Below the pieces are notes generated by a model, which was not told the DNA's origin, did not search any database, and worked only from the letters and a program-made list of their open reading frames with translations. Shown here piece after piece: positions 1-9,321 of a DNA stretch of 64,000 nt. A program made the position numbers and the translations under genes. This DNA comes from Bacillota bacterium (GTDB taxonomy: Bacteria > Bacillota > Clostridia > Tissierellales > Sedimentibacteraceae). The stretch spans positions 45,665-109,664 of the forward strand of contig JAEXUD010000027.1 in the NCBI GenBank assembly GCA_023453025.1, written 5' to 3'. Each line of letters opens with the position of its first letter. Within the stretch, counting starts at the first letter, position 1.

Positions 1-1648
1 AGAATGTTACTAGTAGAGATATTATAGATATCGCTCCTGTATTTACTGCTGTCTGCATGTACATATTATGTGGTTTATCAATTACCATGTTTGCATCCAT
101 GTAGATATTTAATTTAGCTATAAAATCATCTTGCGGAAATGCAATCGGATAATTGTCAGCACCTGTACCAAATATAAAATTATCACCTATTAAAGGAAGT
201 GTTCTGCTCCAAATATATCCCCTGTCAGACATCAGTTTTTCATATCCACGTAATGATTTGAAACTATCTGCTACAATAGGTTCTGTAATCCTTCCTCCAC
301 TGCCCAACAATTTTGCTCCATCTTGTGTAAAGTAAAAATTAAGAGTACCCCATCCCATATAAGTAGTTATAGTAACACCGGGATAGTTCTTAGGGATTTG
401 TATATTATTTATATGCCAATATTTGTCATTATCATTAATCAGAATTTTATTTCCTTGTGTTGTTATTGGCAATTCAATCATATTTTCATCAAGAAAGTAT
501 AATTTATTATCATCTAATTTCATATTTAAAGTTTGTTTATTTGTTTTTATGTGAATAGTATTATATCCTAATATTATTTCTTCAAATTTAAAAGCAGTTT
601 CATCTTGAGTTTTTATATTGTTAATTTGACCTAATATATTAAAAGACTTAATCCTATTTATTAATGCTCCTTGAGAGGTAAAATTCATAGCCATAAAAAG
701 TATTATTAAAACTGCAGCTATGCTTGAAGAAATTTTCCAATATCTTTTTATTACTTTCCTAAATAACCATATTCCAAATATAGCTGACACAACAACTCCC
801 AGATATCCCGCTCTTGAATTACATCCAATCCATGTAAATATCATTAAAACAACAGCTATACCTGCAACTATTTTTTGTTTATTATTCTTAAAACCTAAGA
901 GAAATGCAACTGCTAACGGCAACATCAAAGTTGCAAAACTACCCACAAAATTCGTATTAAACAATGTGCCATATATAGTTTTTGGGCCAAATGAAAATGA
1001 GAGATTATCAACCTTTAAATTATTTGGAACAATTAAATCTTTACCAATTCCAGTCTGAAAAAAATCAAATCCAAAATATTGCCCTACACCGATTATTCCT
1101 TCAACTATCATCAGAAACAAAAATGCATTAACAAACAATTTCACATCTCTTTCATTATTTACAAAGTTTATGGTCAGAAATGTTATAATTACATAACTCA
1201 AAAGAACAAACATCCCTTGATACATATCTACAAAGCCCCAAAGAGCTGTTTGAGTATCTTTTGCAAATATTGTTGATATGATTACAAATATTGCATATAC
1301 CCCAAGTGGTATATAGTATTGTTTTAAATTTTTAAATGGCAATTTTTTTTGTGTGTAGAGTATGATATAGAAAATTAGTGCAATTGCTGTAAGCCCCATC
1401 ACCCAGCGTGATTTCCAGTAGCTGAAGAAATCCAGATACTGCTGCTGGCCTGTCCAATATAAGGCTTGAGTTGTGCCTGACAGGTCAACGTATTTTGCAT
1501 ATACTATCATCGGTACAAAGCCTGCTATGAGTAAAAGGGGCAGAAAGTAAAAGACTGAAAGCCTTTTGTTTTCATAATCTATGGTAATTGTATTTTTTAT
1601 TTTGGTATTTTTAGTTTTAGTTTCTTTTTTTTCATTTTTGGTTTTCAC
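1..1648 (-). CDS. O-antigen ligase/polymerase-like membrane protein (partial)
   Basis: Open frame of about 549 codons that runs off the left edge, so the C-terminus is missing. I read it by translating the reverse strand. It starts at a GTG (1646-1648) preceded by a GGGGG ribosome site; an in-frame stop lies just upstream. The N-terminus is Lys-rich and cytoplasmic, followed by many hydrophobic segments and a long hydrophilic loop. The motifs NTNFVGSFATLMLPLAVAFL, NSRAGYLG and, near the edge, KPHNMYMQTAVNTG are typical of the Wzy_C/O-antigen ligase family, which transfers or polymerises lipid-linked glycans at the outer face of the membrane. Substrate is unknown. The hydrophilic loop of roughly 200 residues (DNA about 50-660) is large for the family. 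Confidence 0.75.
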   Translation of the reverse strand, partial: MKTKNEKKETKTKNTKIKNTITIDYENKRLSVFYFLPLLLIAGFVPMIVYAKYVDLSGTTQALYWTGQQQYLDFFSYWKSRWVMGLTAIALIFYIILYTQKKLPFKNLKQYYIPLGVYAIFVIISTIFAKDTQTALWGFVDMYQGMFVLLSYVIITFLTINFVNNERDVKLFVNAFLFLMIVEGIIGVGQYFGFDFFQTGIGKDLIVPNNLKVDNLSFSFGPKTIYGTLFNTNFVGSFATLMLPLAVAFLLGFKNNKQKIVAGIAVVLMIFTWIGCNSRAGYLGVVVSAIFGIWLFRKVIKRYWKISSSIAAVLIILFMAMNFTSQGALINRIKSFNILGQINNIKTQDETAFKFEEIILGYNTIHIKTNKQTLNMKLDDNKLYFLDENMIELPITTQGNKILINDNDKYWHINNIQIPKNYPGVTITTYMGWGTLNFYFTQDGAKLLGSGGRITEPIVADSFKSLRGYEKLMSDRGYIWSRTLPLIGDNFIFGTGADNYPIAFPQDDFIAKLNIYMDANMVIDKPHNMYMQTAVNTGAISIISLLVTF

Positions 1649-1840
1649 GTTGTTCCCCCACAGTAATAATTGTCTTCATTTGTCGTATAATATTGTAACA
1701 TCTTACTGCACATGTTGCAACGGTTTTTATGTATATAAATAATGCAAGTCTTGAATTTATTGCTAATAACCTATGTATTCTTTCAACAATGCTCTGTTTC
1801 CCGGCAGATTGGGAACCGGCACCGACATTTATCTGAAATA

Positions 1841-1880
1841 AAAATATGATTTTGATTCTAAAGAAATCAAAATCATATTA
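1841..1880 (-). terminator. Rho-independent terminator after the GGDEF-EAL gene
   Basis: Perfect 15-bp stem (1843-1857 with 1865-1879; ATATGATTTTGATT arms) and a 7-nt loop, followed on the minus strand by TTTATTT. It lies 15 bp past the stop of the GGDEF-EAL gene. Confidence 0.75.
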
Positions 1881-1894
1881 ATAGTAACTCTTTA

Positions 1895-3211
1895 TTAAAA
1901 ATTCAGGATATACGATTCTGCTTCATCAGCCGTCAGAGGCTTGCTGTAATAAAATCCCTGAATCATGTCACAGTCGATGGATTTTAATATTTCGAGCTGT
2001 TCTTTTATTTCCACTCCTTCGGCTATAACCTTCATGCCGAGGCGGTGGGAGGCTTTGATTATACAGTCAACCATAATGAATTTTTCATCTTTTAAAAATT
2101 TGTCTATGAATATTTTATCTATTTTCAGATAATCGAATTTCCCGGCAAAGTCTATCAGGTTCTTAAAAGAATTGTACCCTGTTCCGTAATCGTCCAGGGA
2201 TAATTTCGCACCTGTGCTTTTTAGTTTCTTTAGTTGTTCCAGTGCCGGCTTCTCATCCTGCAGCACTGACTTTTCAGATATTTCAAATTCGATGTATTTT
2301 GGATTAATATCGTTTTCCATAATATAGCTCTTGACATGGTCTATAAATGCTTCATCATTCAGATCTTTGGATGAAATATTCATCGAAACAGCTATTTCAA
2401 TTCCTTTTTCTTTCCATTCCTTCAGTTGCTTTGTTACGCTGCTGAATAACCAATTGGTAATTTCATTGATGAATCCTGCATCCTCTGCTCTTTTAATCAA
2501 TTCGGAAATTGACATGTAGCAGTTGTTCTGGTCATTCCATCTGAGCAATGCTTCAACACTGGCGATTTTATCCTTTTGTATATCAATTATAGGCTGGAAT
2601 GCCAATGTAAACTTATTGTTTTTCAAGGCATTATAAAGCGATACAAGGTCGCGGTAATATATTTCCTGCTCCTTGTCTATAATATTGTTATAAACATGTG
2701 TATTGTTTTTAGTTTTGCAGGCTTGGTCCAATGCCTTGTCCAGCATTGTCAGAAGTGTGTCCGCATCTGTATTATGGCTGGGATAATTGGCTATTCCGCC
2801 TCTTATGGCAAGTGAAATCGGCAAGACGTCTATATGCATCGGATTTTTTGTACTCGATATGAATTCTTTTGCTGAATTACTAGCTTCGACCGTCTTTGTT
2901 TCAGGCAGCAGCACTGCAATTTTATTGCCTTGGATGGTGTAAATTTTACCGTTTTCAAAAAATTTTTCAGCGGCTTTATGTAATTCAGCATATGCTTTGT
3001 TGCTTATTTCAAAATCCACATATCTCCTGATCATATCCATATTTTCAAATGTGAAAAGAATCATGGAAATGCTGCTGTATTTGTCGCTCTTGATTAAGTT
3101 ATTCAAATCTATTCTGAATTTATTTGAGTTAAAATAACCGGTAGTAATATCTTTATAAGCCTTATTGTTTTCCTGTGCAGTTTTTAATAGTTTCAATATC
3201 CCCTTATCCAT
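1895..3211 (-). CDS. GGDEF-EAL protein, probable c-di-GMP phosphodiesterase
   Basis: 438 residues with no membrane segment or sensor domain. Residues about 20-165 form a degenerate GGDEF domain: the signature position reads GNKIA (95-99), so it should not make c-di-GMP and may only bind GTP or nothing. Residues about 185-436 form an EAL domain with the full catalytic set visible: E220 in EALLR, N278, E310, D340/D341 in DDYGTG, K363, E398 in AEGVE and Q418. It should hydrolyse c-di-GMP to pGpG. The ATG has a good AGGGGAGAG site. It is monocistronic, with a terminator just downstream, and lies downstream of the muropeptide operon on the same strand. Confidence 0.9.
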   Translation of the reverse strand: MDKGILKLLKTAQENNKAYKDITTGYFNSNKFRIDLNNLIKSDKYSSISMILFTFENMDMIRRYVDFEISNKAYAELHKAAEKFFENGKIYTIQGNKIAVLLPETKTVEASNSAKEFISSTKNPMHIDVLPISLAIRGGIANYPSHNTDADTLLTMLDKALDQACKTKNNTHVYNNIIDKEQEIYYRDLVSLYNALKNNKFTLAFQPIIDIQKDKIASVEALLRWNDQNNCYMSISELIKRAEDAGFINEITNWLFSSVTKQLKEWKEKGIEIAVSMNISSKDLNDEAFIDHVKSYIMENDINPKYIEFEISEKSVLQDEKPALEQLKKLKSTGAKLSLDDYGTGYNSFKNLIDFAGKFDYLKIDKIFIDKFLKDEKFIMVDCIIKASHRLGMKVIAEGVEIKEQLEILKSIDCDMIQGFYYSKPLTADEAESYILNF

Positions 3212-3499
3212 AGTCTCTCCCCTTTTTTGTATTTTTTTATCATAGTTATCGATATAGTCTATATGTAGTTAATAATCAATTAGTTATTCGGCAGATGTTA
3301 ATCTGTGAAAGCATGTTCTGCATTATTAAGAGTTGTGATTGTCTTAAGCTTTATATCGGCATAATTTTACAAATTATTAATTTTTACAACAAAAACCGGT
3401 AAATTATATGTACAAAAAAATGGGGGTTTCCGCATCAGTGATTATTAACTTATCATTCTGAAAGCGCAAGCCCGAAGAATCTCATATTAAATATACAGC
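3212..3499. other. Intergenic region with a decayed GAGATTCTTC repeat
   Basis: 288 bp between the end of nagA and the start of the GGDEF-EAL gene. On the minus strand, 3433-3487 reads GAGATTCTTCgggcttgcgc followed by TTTCAGAATGATAA, a divergent copy of the repeat seen at 20547 and 38174. I see no convincing terminator for nagA here. The rest is AT-rich and must hold the promoter of the downstream gene. Confidence 0.45.
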
Positions 3500-4633
3500 T
3501 TATAATTTTACTAAAAATATGTTTATATCATCATCAAATAAAATCAAATCCGCATCTTTTCCGATTTCTATGCTTCCTTTATATTTATCTATTCCGACGG
3601 CCTTTGCAGGAGTGAGGCTTGCCATTCGTACTGCCTCATGGATTGGAACGTTTAAGTATCTGACCATATTATATACTGCTGATCTTAAGTTTAATGTTGA
3701 GCCTGCCAGGCTGCCGTCCTCTAAGCGGGCTGCCCTGTCTTTTACCGTTACTTTCTGACCGCCCAGTTCGTATTCTCCGTCTTCTAAGCCTGCTGCCCTC
3801 ATAGCATCCGACACAAGGATTATTTTGTCAGCTCCTTTCATTTTCAGGGCAATTTGAACTGCCGCATCATGGAGATGAATTCTGTCGTATATTATTTCAC
3901 AGTATACTCTTTCATCAGTTAACGAGGCTCCGACTATGCCCGGTTCTCTGTGGGTGAAGCTTCGCATGCCGTTATAGAGGTGGGTTGCCACCGTTGCTCC
4001 GTGCTTGATGCCGTTTATTGCCTCAGCATATGTTGCGTTGCTGTGGGCCATGGCTGCGATTATGTTGTTTTCCTTTAGGTAGGAAATAAGCTCCGGCGCT
4101 TCCTCTTTTTCAGGTGCTATTGACACCATTTTTATTTTATTGCCGGATATATCTTTTAAATTTTTTATAAAAGACATATCAGGTTCTTTTATAAACTCTT
4201 CGGGCTGGGCTCCTTTTTTGTTTGCGGAAAAAAACGGTCCTTCCAGATGCACACCAAGCAGCTGTGATGAATTATCTTTATTTTTGTACTCTGCTATGTT
4301 TTTTACTGCCTTTGTCATATTTTCGTATGACTGCGTCAGGACGGTTCCCAGATATGAGGTTACACCATTTTTTAAATGGTATTTTCCTATTTTGTCTATG
4401 GCTTCTTCTGTTGCATCCATGAAGTCACAGCCGGAATTGCCATGGTTATGAATATCTATAAATCCCGGTGACAGGAACATACCCTTGCCGTCTATGATTT
4501 GATCGACGGATTCTGTTTTTATATTTTGTTCTGGATTTATACTTGTTATTTTTCCTTCACCGGTTATTACTCCATAACCGCTCAATACTTCCTGTGGAGT
4601 GATAAGTTTTATATTTTTAAATAAAGTGCTCAT
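3500..4633 (-). CDS. nagA: N-acetylglucosamine-6-phosphate deacetylase
   Basis: 377 residues, full length for NagA. It removes acetate from GlcNAc-6-P to give glucosamine-6-P in the cytoplasm. Amidohydrolase-fold landmarks are visible: HNH at 62-64, the metal glutamate E131 in HLEGPF, H197 in AHSNAT, H218 in THLYNGM and catalytic D276 in VSDAM. The substrate loop FTHREPGIVG is also present. It is the last gene of the salvage operon, 38 bp after nagB. It takes the GlcNAc-6-P formed by MurQ and hands glucosamine-6-P to NagB. Confidence 0.96.
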   Translation of the reverse strand: MSTLFKNIKLITPQEVLSGYGVITGEGKITSINPEQNIKTESVDQIIDGKGMFLSPGFIDIHNHGNSGCDFMDATEEAIDKIGKYHLKNGVTSYLGTVLTQSYENMTKAVKNIAEYKNKDNSSQLLGVHLEGPFFSANKKGAQPEEFIKEPDMSFIKNLKDISGNKIKMVSIAPEKEEAPELISYLKENNIIAAMAHSNATYAEAINGIKHGATVATHLYNGMRSFTHREPGIVGASLTDERVYCEIIYDRIHLHDAAVQIALKMKGADKIILVSDAMRAAGLEDGEYELGGQKVTVKDRAARLEDGSLAGSTLNLRSAVYNMVRYLNVPIHEAVRMASLTPAKAVGIDKYKGSIEIGKDADLILFDDDINIFLVKL

Positions 4634-4671
4634 GATTGGCCTTCTTGTATATTAGTATTTAAAGTATGATA

Positions 4672-5409
4672 TCATCCGCCGACATTCAGGTTTTTTGCCG
4701 CTTCTTTGTCTGTTATTACAGTTATGTTGTTGTGAAGCTGCAATATTGATGCGGGAAGCCGGGGGGTTATTTTGCCTTTTATTGTCTTTGCTATTGCTTC
4801 TGATTTTGATACTCCTGATGCTATCAGAACTATTTTTTTAGCTGATAATATTGTTTTAATTCCCATGGTTATGGCAATCTTAGGAACATCCTCTATGCGG
4901 TCGAAGAATCTTGAGTTGGCCGTTATAGTATTAGGCTGCAGCTTCACTTCATGTGTGTATGGGTCAAAATAATTCGCCGGCTCATTGAAGCCTATGTGTC
5001 CGTTTTTTCCTATTCCTATAAACAATATATCCATGGAGCCTGCTGCTTTTATTTTATTTTCATAGGCGGTGCATTCTTGTTTTATATTGTTGGTCATACC
5101 ATTGGGAATATTTATATTTTCATGTTTAATGTCTATATGTGCAAACAGATTTTTATTCATAAAATAATAATAGCTGTTTTTATTTGTTTTTTCTAACCCT
5201 GTGTATTCGTCCAGGTTAAATGTTCTGACATTTTTAAATGATATGCTGTTTTTATTAAATTCATCCAACACTATGCTGTACATGCCGAGGGGTGTTTCGC
5301 CTGTGGGGAGACCAAGAACCGCATCGCTTTTAGATTTAACGGTATTTAAAAAATATTGGGCTGCAAGCTCACTTACTTCCCTGTAGTTGCTTTTTACTAT
5401 TACTTTCAT
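4672..5409 (-). CDS. nagB: Glucosamine-6-phosphate deaminase
   Basis: 245 residues, the short Gram-positive form without the E. coli allosteric extension. It converts glucosamine-6-P to fructose-6-P and ammonia. Visible are the GLPTGETPLGMY phosphate loop (33-44), the catalytic base D67 in NLDEYTG, H138 in GIGKNGHIGFNEP, E143, and the C-terminal TPRLPASILQLH. It starts at ATG 5409. It lies between the RpiR regulator and nagA and is the step that feeds salvage sugar into glycolysis. Confidence 0.96.
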   Translation of the reverse strand: MKVIVKSNYREVSELAAQYFLNTVKSKSDAVLGLPTGETPLGMYSIVLDEFNKNSISFKNVRTFNLDEYTGLEKTNKNSYYYFMNKNLFAHIDIKHENINIPNGMTNNIKQECTAYENKIKAAGSMDILFIGIGKNGHIGFNEPANYFDPYTHEVKLQPNTITANSRFFDRIEDVPKIAITMGIKTILSAKKIVLIASGVSKSEAIAKTIKGKITPRLPASILQLHNNITVITDKEAAKNLNVGG

Positions 5410-5460
5410 TGTTTAAATCCCTTTTCGATAATTATATAATGATTATTACACGATGTTTGT

Positions 5461-5512
5461 AACTGGCAGAGATGAGATCCTTCGCTGCCGCTCAGGATGA
5501 CAGCGGAGGAAA
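5461..5512. repeat. Dispersed GAGATTCTTC-type repeat copy
   Basis: The nagB-murR gap contains GAGATCCTTCGCTGCCGCTC followed by AGGATGACAGCGGAGGA. This is the same family as copies at 3433, 16638, 20547 and 38174, here inside an operon without disrupting it. Confidence 0.55.
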
Positions 5513-5518
5513 TAATCA

Positions 5519-6376
5519 TTACATCTGCTTAAATTCATTTATTGCATCCGCTGTGTTTTCCAGACAGCTTATAGTGCTGTCATATTTTGATGTTGCGTAG
5601 CACATAAACAGGACGTCAATTATATATAGCTGTGACATACGTGATGCTGTTGCAGCACTTCTGAATGGTGTTTCAATGCTTGACGGCGTATAAAGATTGT
5701 ATTTCGATATTTTCCCCAATGCCGTCCTGCCGTACCTTGTTATGCCTATTGTATTTACACCCTTTGAATTCGCCAGTTCCACAAGCTTCACCGTCTCATT
5801 TGTTTCGCCTGATGAGGATATGCCTATTACCACATCGTTTGGCTTCAGGTTTGCTATCATGGTTGCATTCAGATGAGTGTCCTCAATCGCATAGCATGGT
5901 TTATTCACCCGTATGAATTTTTGCTGGGCATCTTTTGCTGCTATGAAGGATGCCCCCATACCGTAAACTAAAATCGTGTCTGCTTTGTCAATTAAATCTA
6001 CGCAGCTTTCAATTATTTCCTCATTTAGGAACTGAAGTGTTTCATCTATGGATTTGATTGTGTTGTTCCTCAGGCTTTGGATAATTGATTTTATGGTATC
6101 GTCTTTTTTAATATCTGAATAGGATGCGTCATGTGACGAGCTCAAATCTCCCAAAACTCTTATTTTCAGTTCCTGATAACCGCTTAGTCCTAATGACTTG
6201 CACAACCGTATAACGGCGGAACTGCTGGTTTCACTGGCTTCACCCAGTTCCGACGCCGTCATCATAGCAATTTGATTGGGGTTGTTGAGTATAAAACTTG
6301 CTGTTTTCTTTTCTGATTCCGGCAAATCATTCATAACATTTTTAATCATTGCCAGTCCGCCTGACCTTATTGACAT
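5519..6376 (-). CDS. RpiR-family transcriptional regulator (MurR-like)
   Basis: 285 residues. The N-terminal HTH_6 domain (about 1-75; ESEKKTASFILNNP, TASELGEASETSSSAVIRLC) binds DNA, and a SIS domain (about 125-250; ILVYGMGASF, GISSSGETNETVKL) binds a phosphosugar. In known MurR proteins the ligand is MurNAc-6-P, the MurQ substrate, and binding releases repression. It lies in the salvage operon 18 bp after murQ, which fits autoregulation of the whole operon. The likely target is the inverted repeat at 15073-15121. ATG 6376 has a GGAGGAA site. Family membership is clear; the ligand is inferred from context. Confidence 0.88.
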   Translation of the reverse strand: MSIRSGGLAMIKNVMNDLPESEKKTASFILNNPNQIAMMTASELGEASETSSSAVIRLCKSLGLSGYQELKIRVLGDLSSSHDASYSDIKKDDTIKSIIQSLRNNTIKSIDETLQFLNEEIIESCVDLIDKADTILVYGMGASFIAAKDAQQKFIRVNKPCYAIEDTHLNATMIANLKPNDVVIGISSSGETNETVKLVELANSKGVNTIGITRYGRTALGKISKYNLYTPSSIETPFRSAATASRMSQLYIIDVLFMCYATSKYDSTISCLENTADAINEFKQM

Positions 6377-6394
6377 GGTATTCCTCCGATATAG

Positions 6395-7303
6395 TTATTT
6401 TACAGCTTCAAGTGCTTTTCTTATATATCCTTTATTTTCTTCTAATATTCTTTTTGCATCTTCTATATTTAAATCTGAAATTTTCATAAAGATTGCAAGT
6501 TTACAGTTATAGTTTGTCTCGTTCAATACTGATTCAGCTTCTTCTTCGGAAATTCCCGTAGCTTCTGTAACTATACTTTTGCATCGTTCTACAAGCTTAT
6601 CATTTGAAGCCTTCACATCAACCATTAAATTTTCATACACTTTTCCGTACTTAATCATCACCACGGTTGATATCATGTTAAGTACCAATTTTTGAGAGGT
6701 TCCGGCTTTCATGCGTGTGGAGCCTGTTACTGCTTCCGGTCCTGTCACAGGGCATATGGGAATGTCTGCAACCCGATTCAGCTCGGAATCAGGGTTGTTG
6801 CTTATTCCTACCGTTACGGCCCCCAGGCTTCCGGCATATTCAACCGCACCCAGGACATATGGCGTCCTGCCGCTTGCGGCTATTCCGATCAGAACGTCTT
6901 TTTGATTAAAATTAATATTTTTTAAATCATGCACTCCAAGCTCTGAATCGTCTTCTGCACCTTCTATTGATTTAACTATTGCTTTTTCGCCGCCCGCTAT
7001 GAAGGCCTGAACAAGTTCCGGATCTGTGCCGTAGGTGGGAGGGCACTCCGATGCGTCTAATATCCCTATTCTTCCGCTGGTTCCGGCACCAATGTAAATA
7101 AGTCTTCCGCCGGCAAATAATTTTTCCGCTATTATATCAACAGCTTTGGTGATGTTAGGAATTTCTTTTTCAACAGCCAATGCTACCTTTTTATCTTCGT
7201 TGTTTATCAGCGTAAGCATCTCACCTGTTGAAACGCTGTCTATATTCATCGTGTTTGTGTTTCTGTGTTCTGTCAGTAAGTACAATGTATTAATTTTTTT
7301 CAC
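6395..7303 (-). CDS. murQ: N-acetylmuramic acid 6-phosphate etherase
   Basis: 302 residues, full length. It cleaves the D-lactyl ether of MurNAc-6-P to give GlcNAc-6-P and D-lactate. The family signature GTSGRIGILDASECPPTYG (74-92) is intact, including the catalytic glutamate of SEC (E86); EGAEDD near 116-121 carries the second acidic residue. A SIS fold precedes a C-terminal UBA-like helical segment (EEAESVLNETNYNCKLAIFM). The start is uncertain: the longest frame begins at GTG 7303 with AAAGAG only a few bases away, and TTG at codon 7 is an alternative. It acts after AnmK, which makes MurNAc-6-P. Confidence 0.96.
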   Translation of the reverse strand: MKKINTLYLLTEHRNTNTMNIDSVSTGEMLTLINNEDKKVALAVEKEIPNITKAVDIIAEKLFAGGRLIYIGAGTSGRIGILDASECPPTYGTDPELVQAFIAGGEKAIVKSIEGAEDDSELGVHDLKNINFNQKDVLIGIAASGRTPYVLGAVEYAGSLGAVTVGISNNPDSELNRVADIPICPVTGPEAVTGSTRMKAGTSQKLVLNMISTVVMIKYGKVYENLMVDVKASNDKLVERCKSIVTEATGISEEEAESVLNETNYNCKLAIFMKISDLNIEDAKRILEENKGYIRKALEAVK

Positions 7304-7357
7304 CTCTTTATTGTGGACGTAATCGTCATTTTAAATAAGCTCCTCAGTGATGATTCG

Positions 7358-8323
7358 CTAATACAAATGGCAGGCTGTCTTATGAGCTCCGCCCATGTCT
7401 TTTAATACCGGTCTTTGTTGTTTGCATATGTCCATGGCCTTGTCGCATCTTGCATACAGCGGACATCCTTCAGGAGGATTAATCGGACTTGGAACATCTC
7501 CCTTAAGTATTATTCTCTTCTTTTTCTGAAGAGGGTCCTTTGAAGGAACCGCCGACAATAATGCCCGGGTATACGGGTGCATGGGGTTTTCGAATATTTC
7601 TTCTGTTAAGCCTGTTTCTGCTATCCGCCCCAGGTACATAACGGCAACGGAATTGCTTATGTGCCTTACAACGTTTAAATCGTGTGATATAAATATATAT
7701 GTCAGCTTTAAATCTTTCTGAAGCTCTATAAGCAGGTTTAAAATCTGCGACTGAATGGAAACGTCCAGTGCCGAAACAGGTTCGTCCGCCACAACAAATT
7801 TAGGCTTGCTTATTATGGCTCTGGCAATGCTTATTCTCTGCCTTTGACCTCCGCTGAACTGGTGCGGGTATCTTTCAAGCTGGTCCTTTGAAATTCCTAC
7901 CTTGTCTGCTATCCAACACACCTGGTCATTCATTTCGCCCTGTGACATTATGAAGTGTGTTTTCAGTGGCTCCTGCAGCAGCTTCTTGACGGTCATACGC
8001 GGATTTAATGAGCTGTAGGGGTTTTGGAATATGAGCTGCATGTCTTTTCTCTTTTTCCTCATTTCTTCTCCTGAAAGTCTGAGGACATCATGCCCGTCAA
8101 ATGTTACGCTGCCTGATGTAGGTTCTATGATTCTTAATATGCTTCTGCCGGTGGTTGACTTGCCGCAGCCTGATTCTCCCACAAGAGCGAATGTTTCCTG
8201 TTCGTTGACCTTGAAGCTTATGTCGTCAACTGCATGGACATATCCTGCTGTCTTTCTGAAAACTCCTTCCTTTACAGGAAAATATGTTTTTAAATTTTCT
8301 ACATCTAATAGCACCTTACTCAT
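7358..8323 (-). CDS. Oligopeptide-type ABC transporter ATPase (OppF-like)
   Basis: 321 residues. Walker A GESGCGKSTTGR, Q-loop QNPYSSLNPRMTV, signature SGGQRQR, Walker B FVVADEPVSALD and switch H (ISHDL) are all present. The C-terminal oligo_HPY segment has the cysteines of CPLYARCDKAMDIC, as in OppF/DppF, which often hold an Fe-S cluster. Its ATG overlaps the OppD-like stop by 4 bp, so the two ATPases are translationally coupled. It powers the importer whose binding protein is at 11219. The muropeptide substrate is inferred from the operon. Confidence 0.93.
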   Translation of the reverse strand: MSKVLLDVENLKTYFPVKEGVFRKTAGYVHAVDDISFKVNEQETFALVGESGCGKSTTGRSILRIIEPTSGSVTFDGHDVLRLSGEEMRKKRKDMQLIFQNPYSSLNPRMTVKKLLQEPLKTHFIMSQGEMNDQVCWIADKVGISKDQLERYPHQFSGGQRQRISIARAIISKPKFVVADEPVSALDVSIQSQILNLLIELQKDLKLTYIFISHDLNVVRHISNSVAVMYLGRIAETGLTEEIFENPMHPYTRALLSAVPSKDPLQKKKRIILKGDVPSPINPPEGCPLYARCDKAMDICKQQRPVLKDMGGAHKTACHLY

Positions 8324-9312
8324 TTCTTATCACCACTTTCGCTGTAAAGCCAGCACCTGCATTTGTGTCCTGTTTCTATTTCCAGAAGCTCGGGAGGTTT
8401 TTGCCTGCATATTTCCTTTGCCATGCCGCATCTTTCCTCAAACCTGCAGCCCTTTGGAATATGTCCGCCTGAAGGAACCGTTCCGGGAATGGTATACAAT
8501 GTATTGCTTTTATCTCCGAGAGATGTCACTGCTTTTAAGAGCCCCATAGTATATGGATGTGCTGTATCATGGAATAATCTTACTACGTCTGTTTCCTCCA
8601 CTATCTGCCCTGCATAAAATACCGCAACCTTTTCACATGTTTCTGCTATAACTCCCAAGTCATGGGTAATCATGATTATGGATGTATCAAATGATTCCTT
8701 TAATTCATTCATCAAGTCCAGTATCTGGGCCTGAATCGTAACATCCAGAGCCGTGGTAGGTTCATCTGCTATCAGAAGCTTAGGTCTACATATAAGTGCT
8801 GCGGCAATCATGATTCTCTGGAGCATTCCTCCGGACAGCTGATGAGGGTATTCTGACAATACTTGCTCTGCTCTTGGTATACCTGCCTTTTTAAGCATTT
8901 CAAGCGCCATATCACGCATTTCTCTTCTGCTTAGTCTTGTATGAAATTTTAAAGTTTCAGTTATTTGCTGCTCTATAGTAAAGATCGGATCCAATGCTGT
9001 CATCGGCTCCTGAAATATCATGGATATTTCTTTTCCTCTTATTTTTCTTATTTCATTGTTTTTAAGCGATAATAAATCCACCCTGCCTGATTCTGAGTCA
9101 AAAAATATTTCTCCGCCGCTGTTTTTCAGCGGGTATGATAAAAGCTGCATAACAGACAAAGCCGTGATGCTTTTGCCGCAGCCTGATTCTCCCACAATTC
9201 CGTAGCTTTGTTTTTTTCCTATGTCAAAGCTTACATTGTCTACAAGCTTTTTTGTACTGTCTTTGGTTATTAAATCTATACTTAAATTTTTTACTTCCAA
9301 TATGTTTTCCAT
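8320..9312 (-). CDS. Oligopeptide-type ABC transporter ATPase (OppD-like)
   Basis: 330 residues. Walker A GESGCGKSITALS, Q-loop QEPMTALDPIFT, signature LSGGMLQR, Walker B LLIADEPTTALD and the switch region ITHDLG are visible. The C-terminal oligo_HPY domain has CRFEERCGMAKEIC. It is the partner of the OppF-like ATPase; the pair forms the heterodimeric motor of a peptide-type importer. It starts at ATG 9312, 9 bp after the OppC-like gene. Confidence 0.93.
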   Translation of the reverse strand: MENILEVKNLSIDLITKDSTKKLVDNVSFDIGKKQSYGIVGESGCGKSITALSVMQLLSYPLKNSGGEIFFDSESGRVDLLSLKNNEIRKIRGKEISMIFQEPMTALDPIFTIEQQITETLKFHTRLSRREMRDMALEMLKKAGIPRAEQVLSEYPHQLSGGMLQRIMIAAALICRPKLLIADEPTTALDVTIQAQILDLMNELKESFDTSIIMITHDLGVIAETCEKVAVFYAGQIVEETDVVRLFHDTAHPYTMGLLKAVTSLGDKSNTLYTIPGTVPSGGHIPKGCRFEERCGMAKEICRQKPPELLEIETGHKCRCWLYSESGDKK

Positions 9313-9321
9313 GGTTATCTC

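Noticed and set aside
8031..8549. 172-codon plus-strand frame
   Set aside because: Antisense to the OppF/OppD-like ATPase genes, whose motifs are complete; its protein shows no domain.
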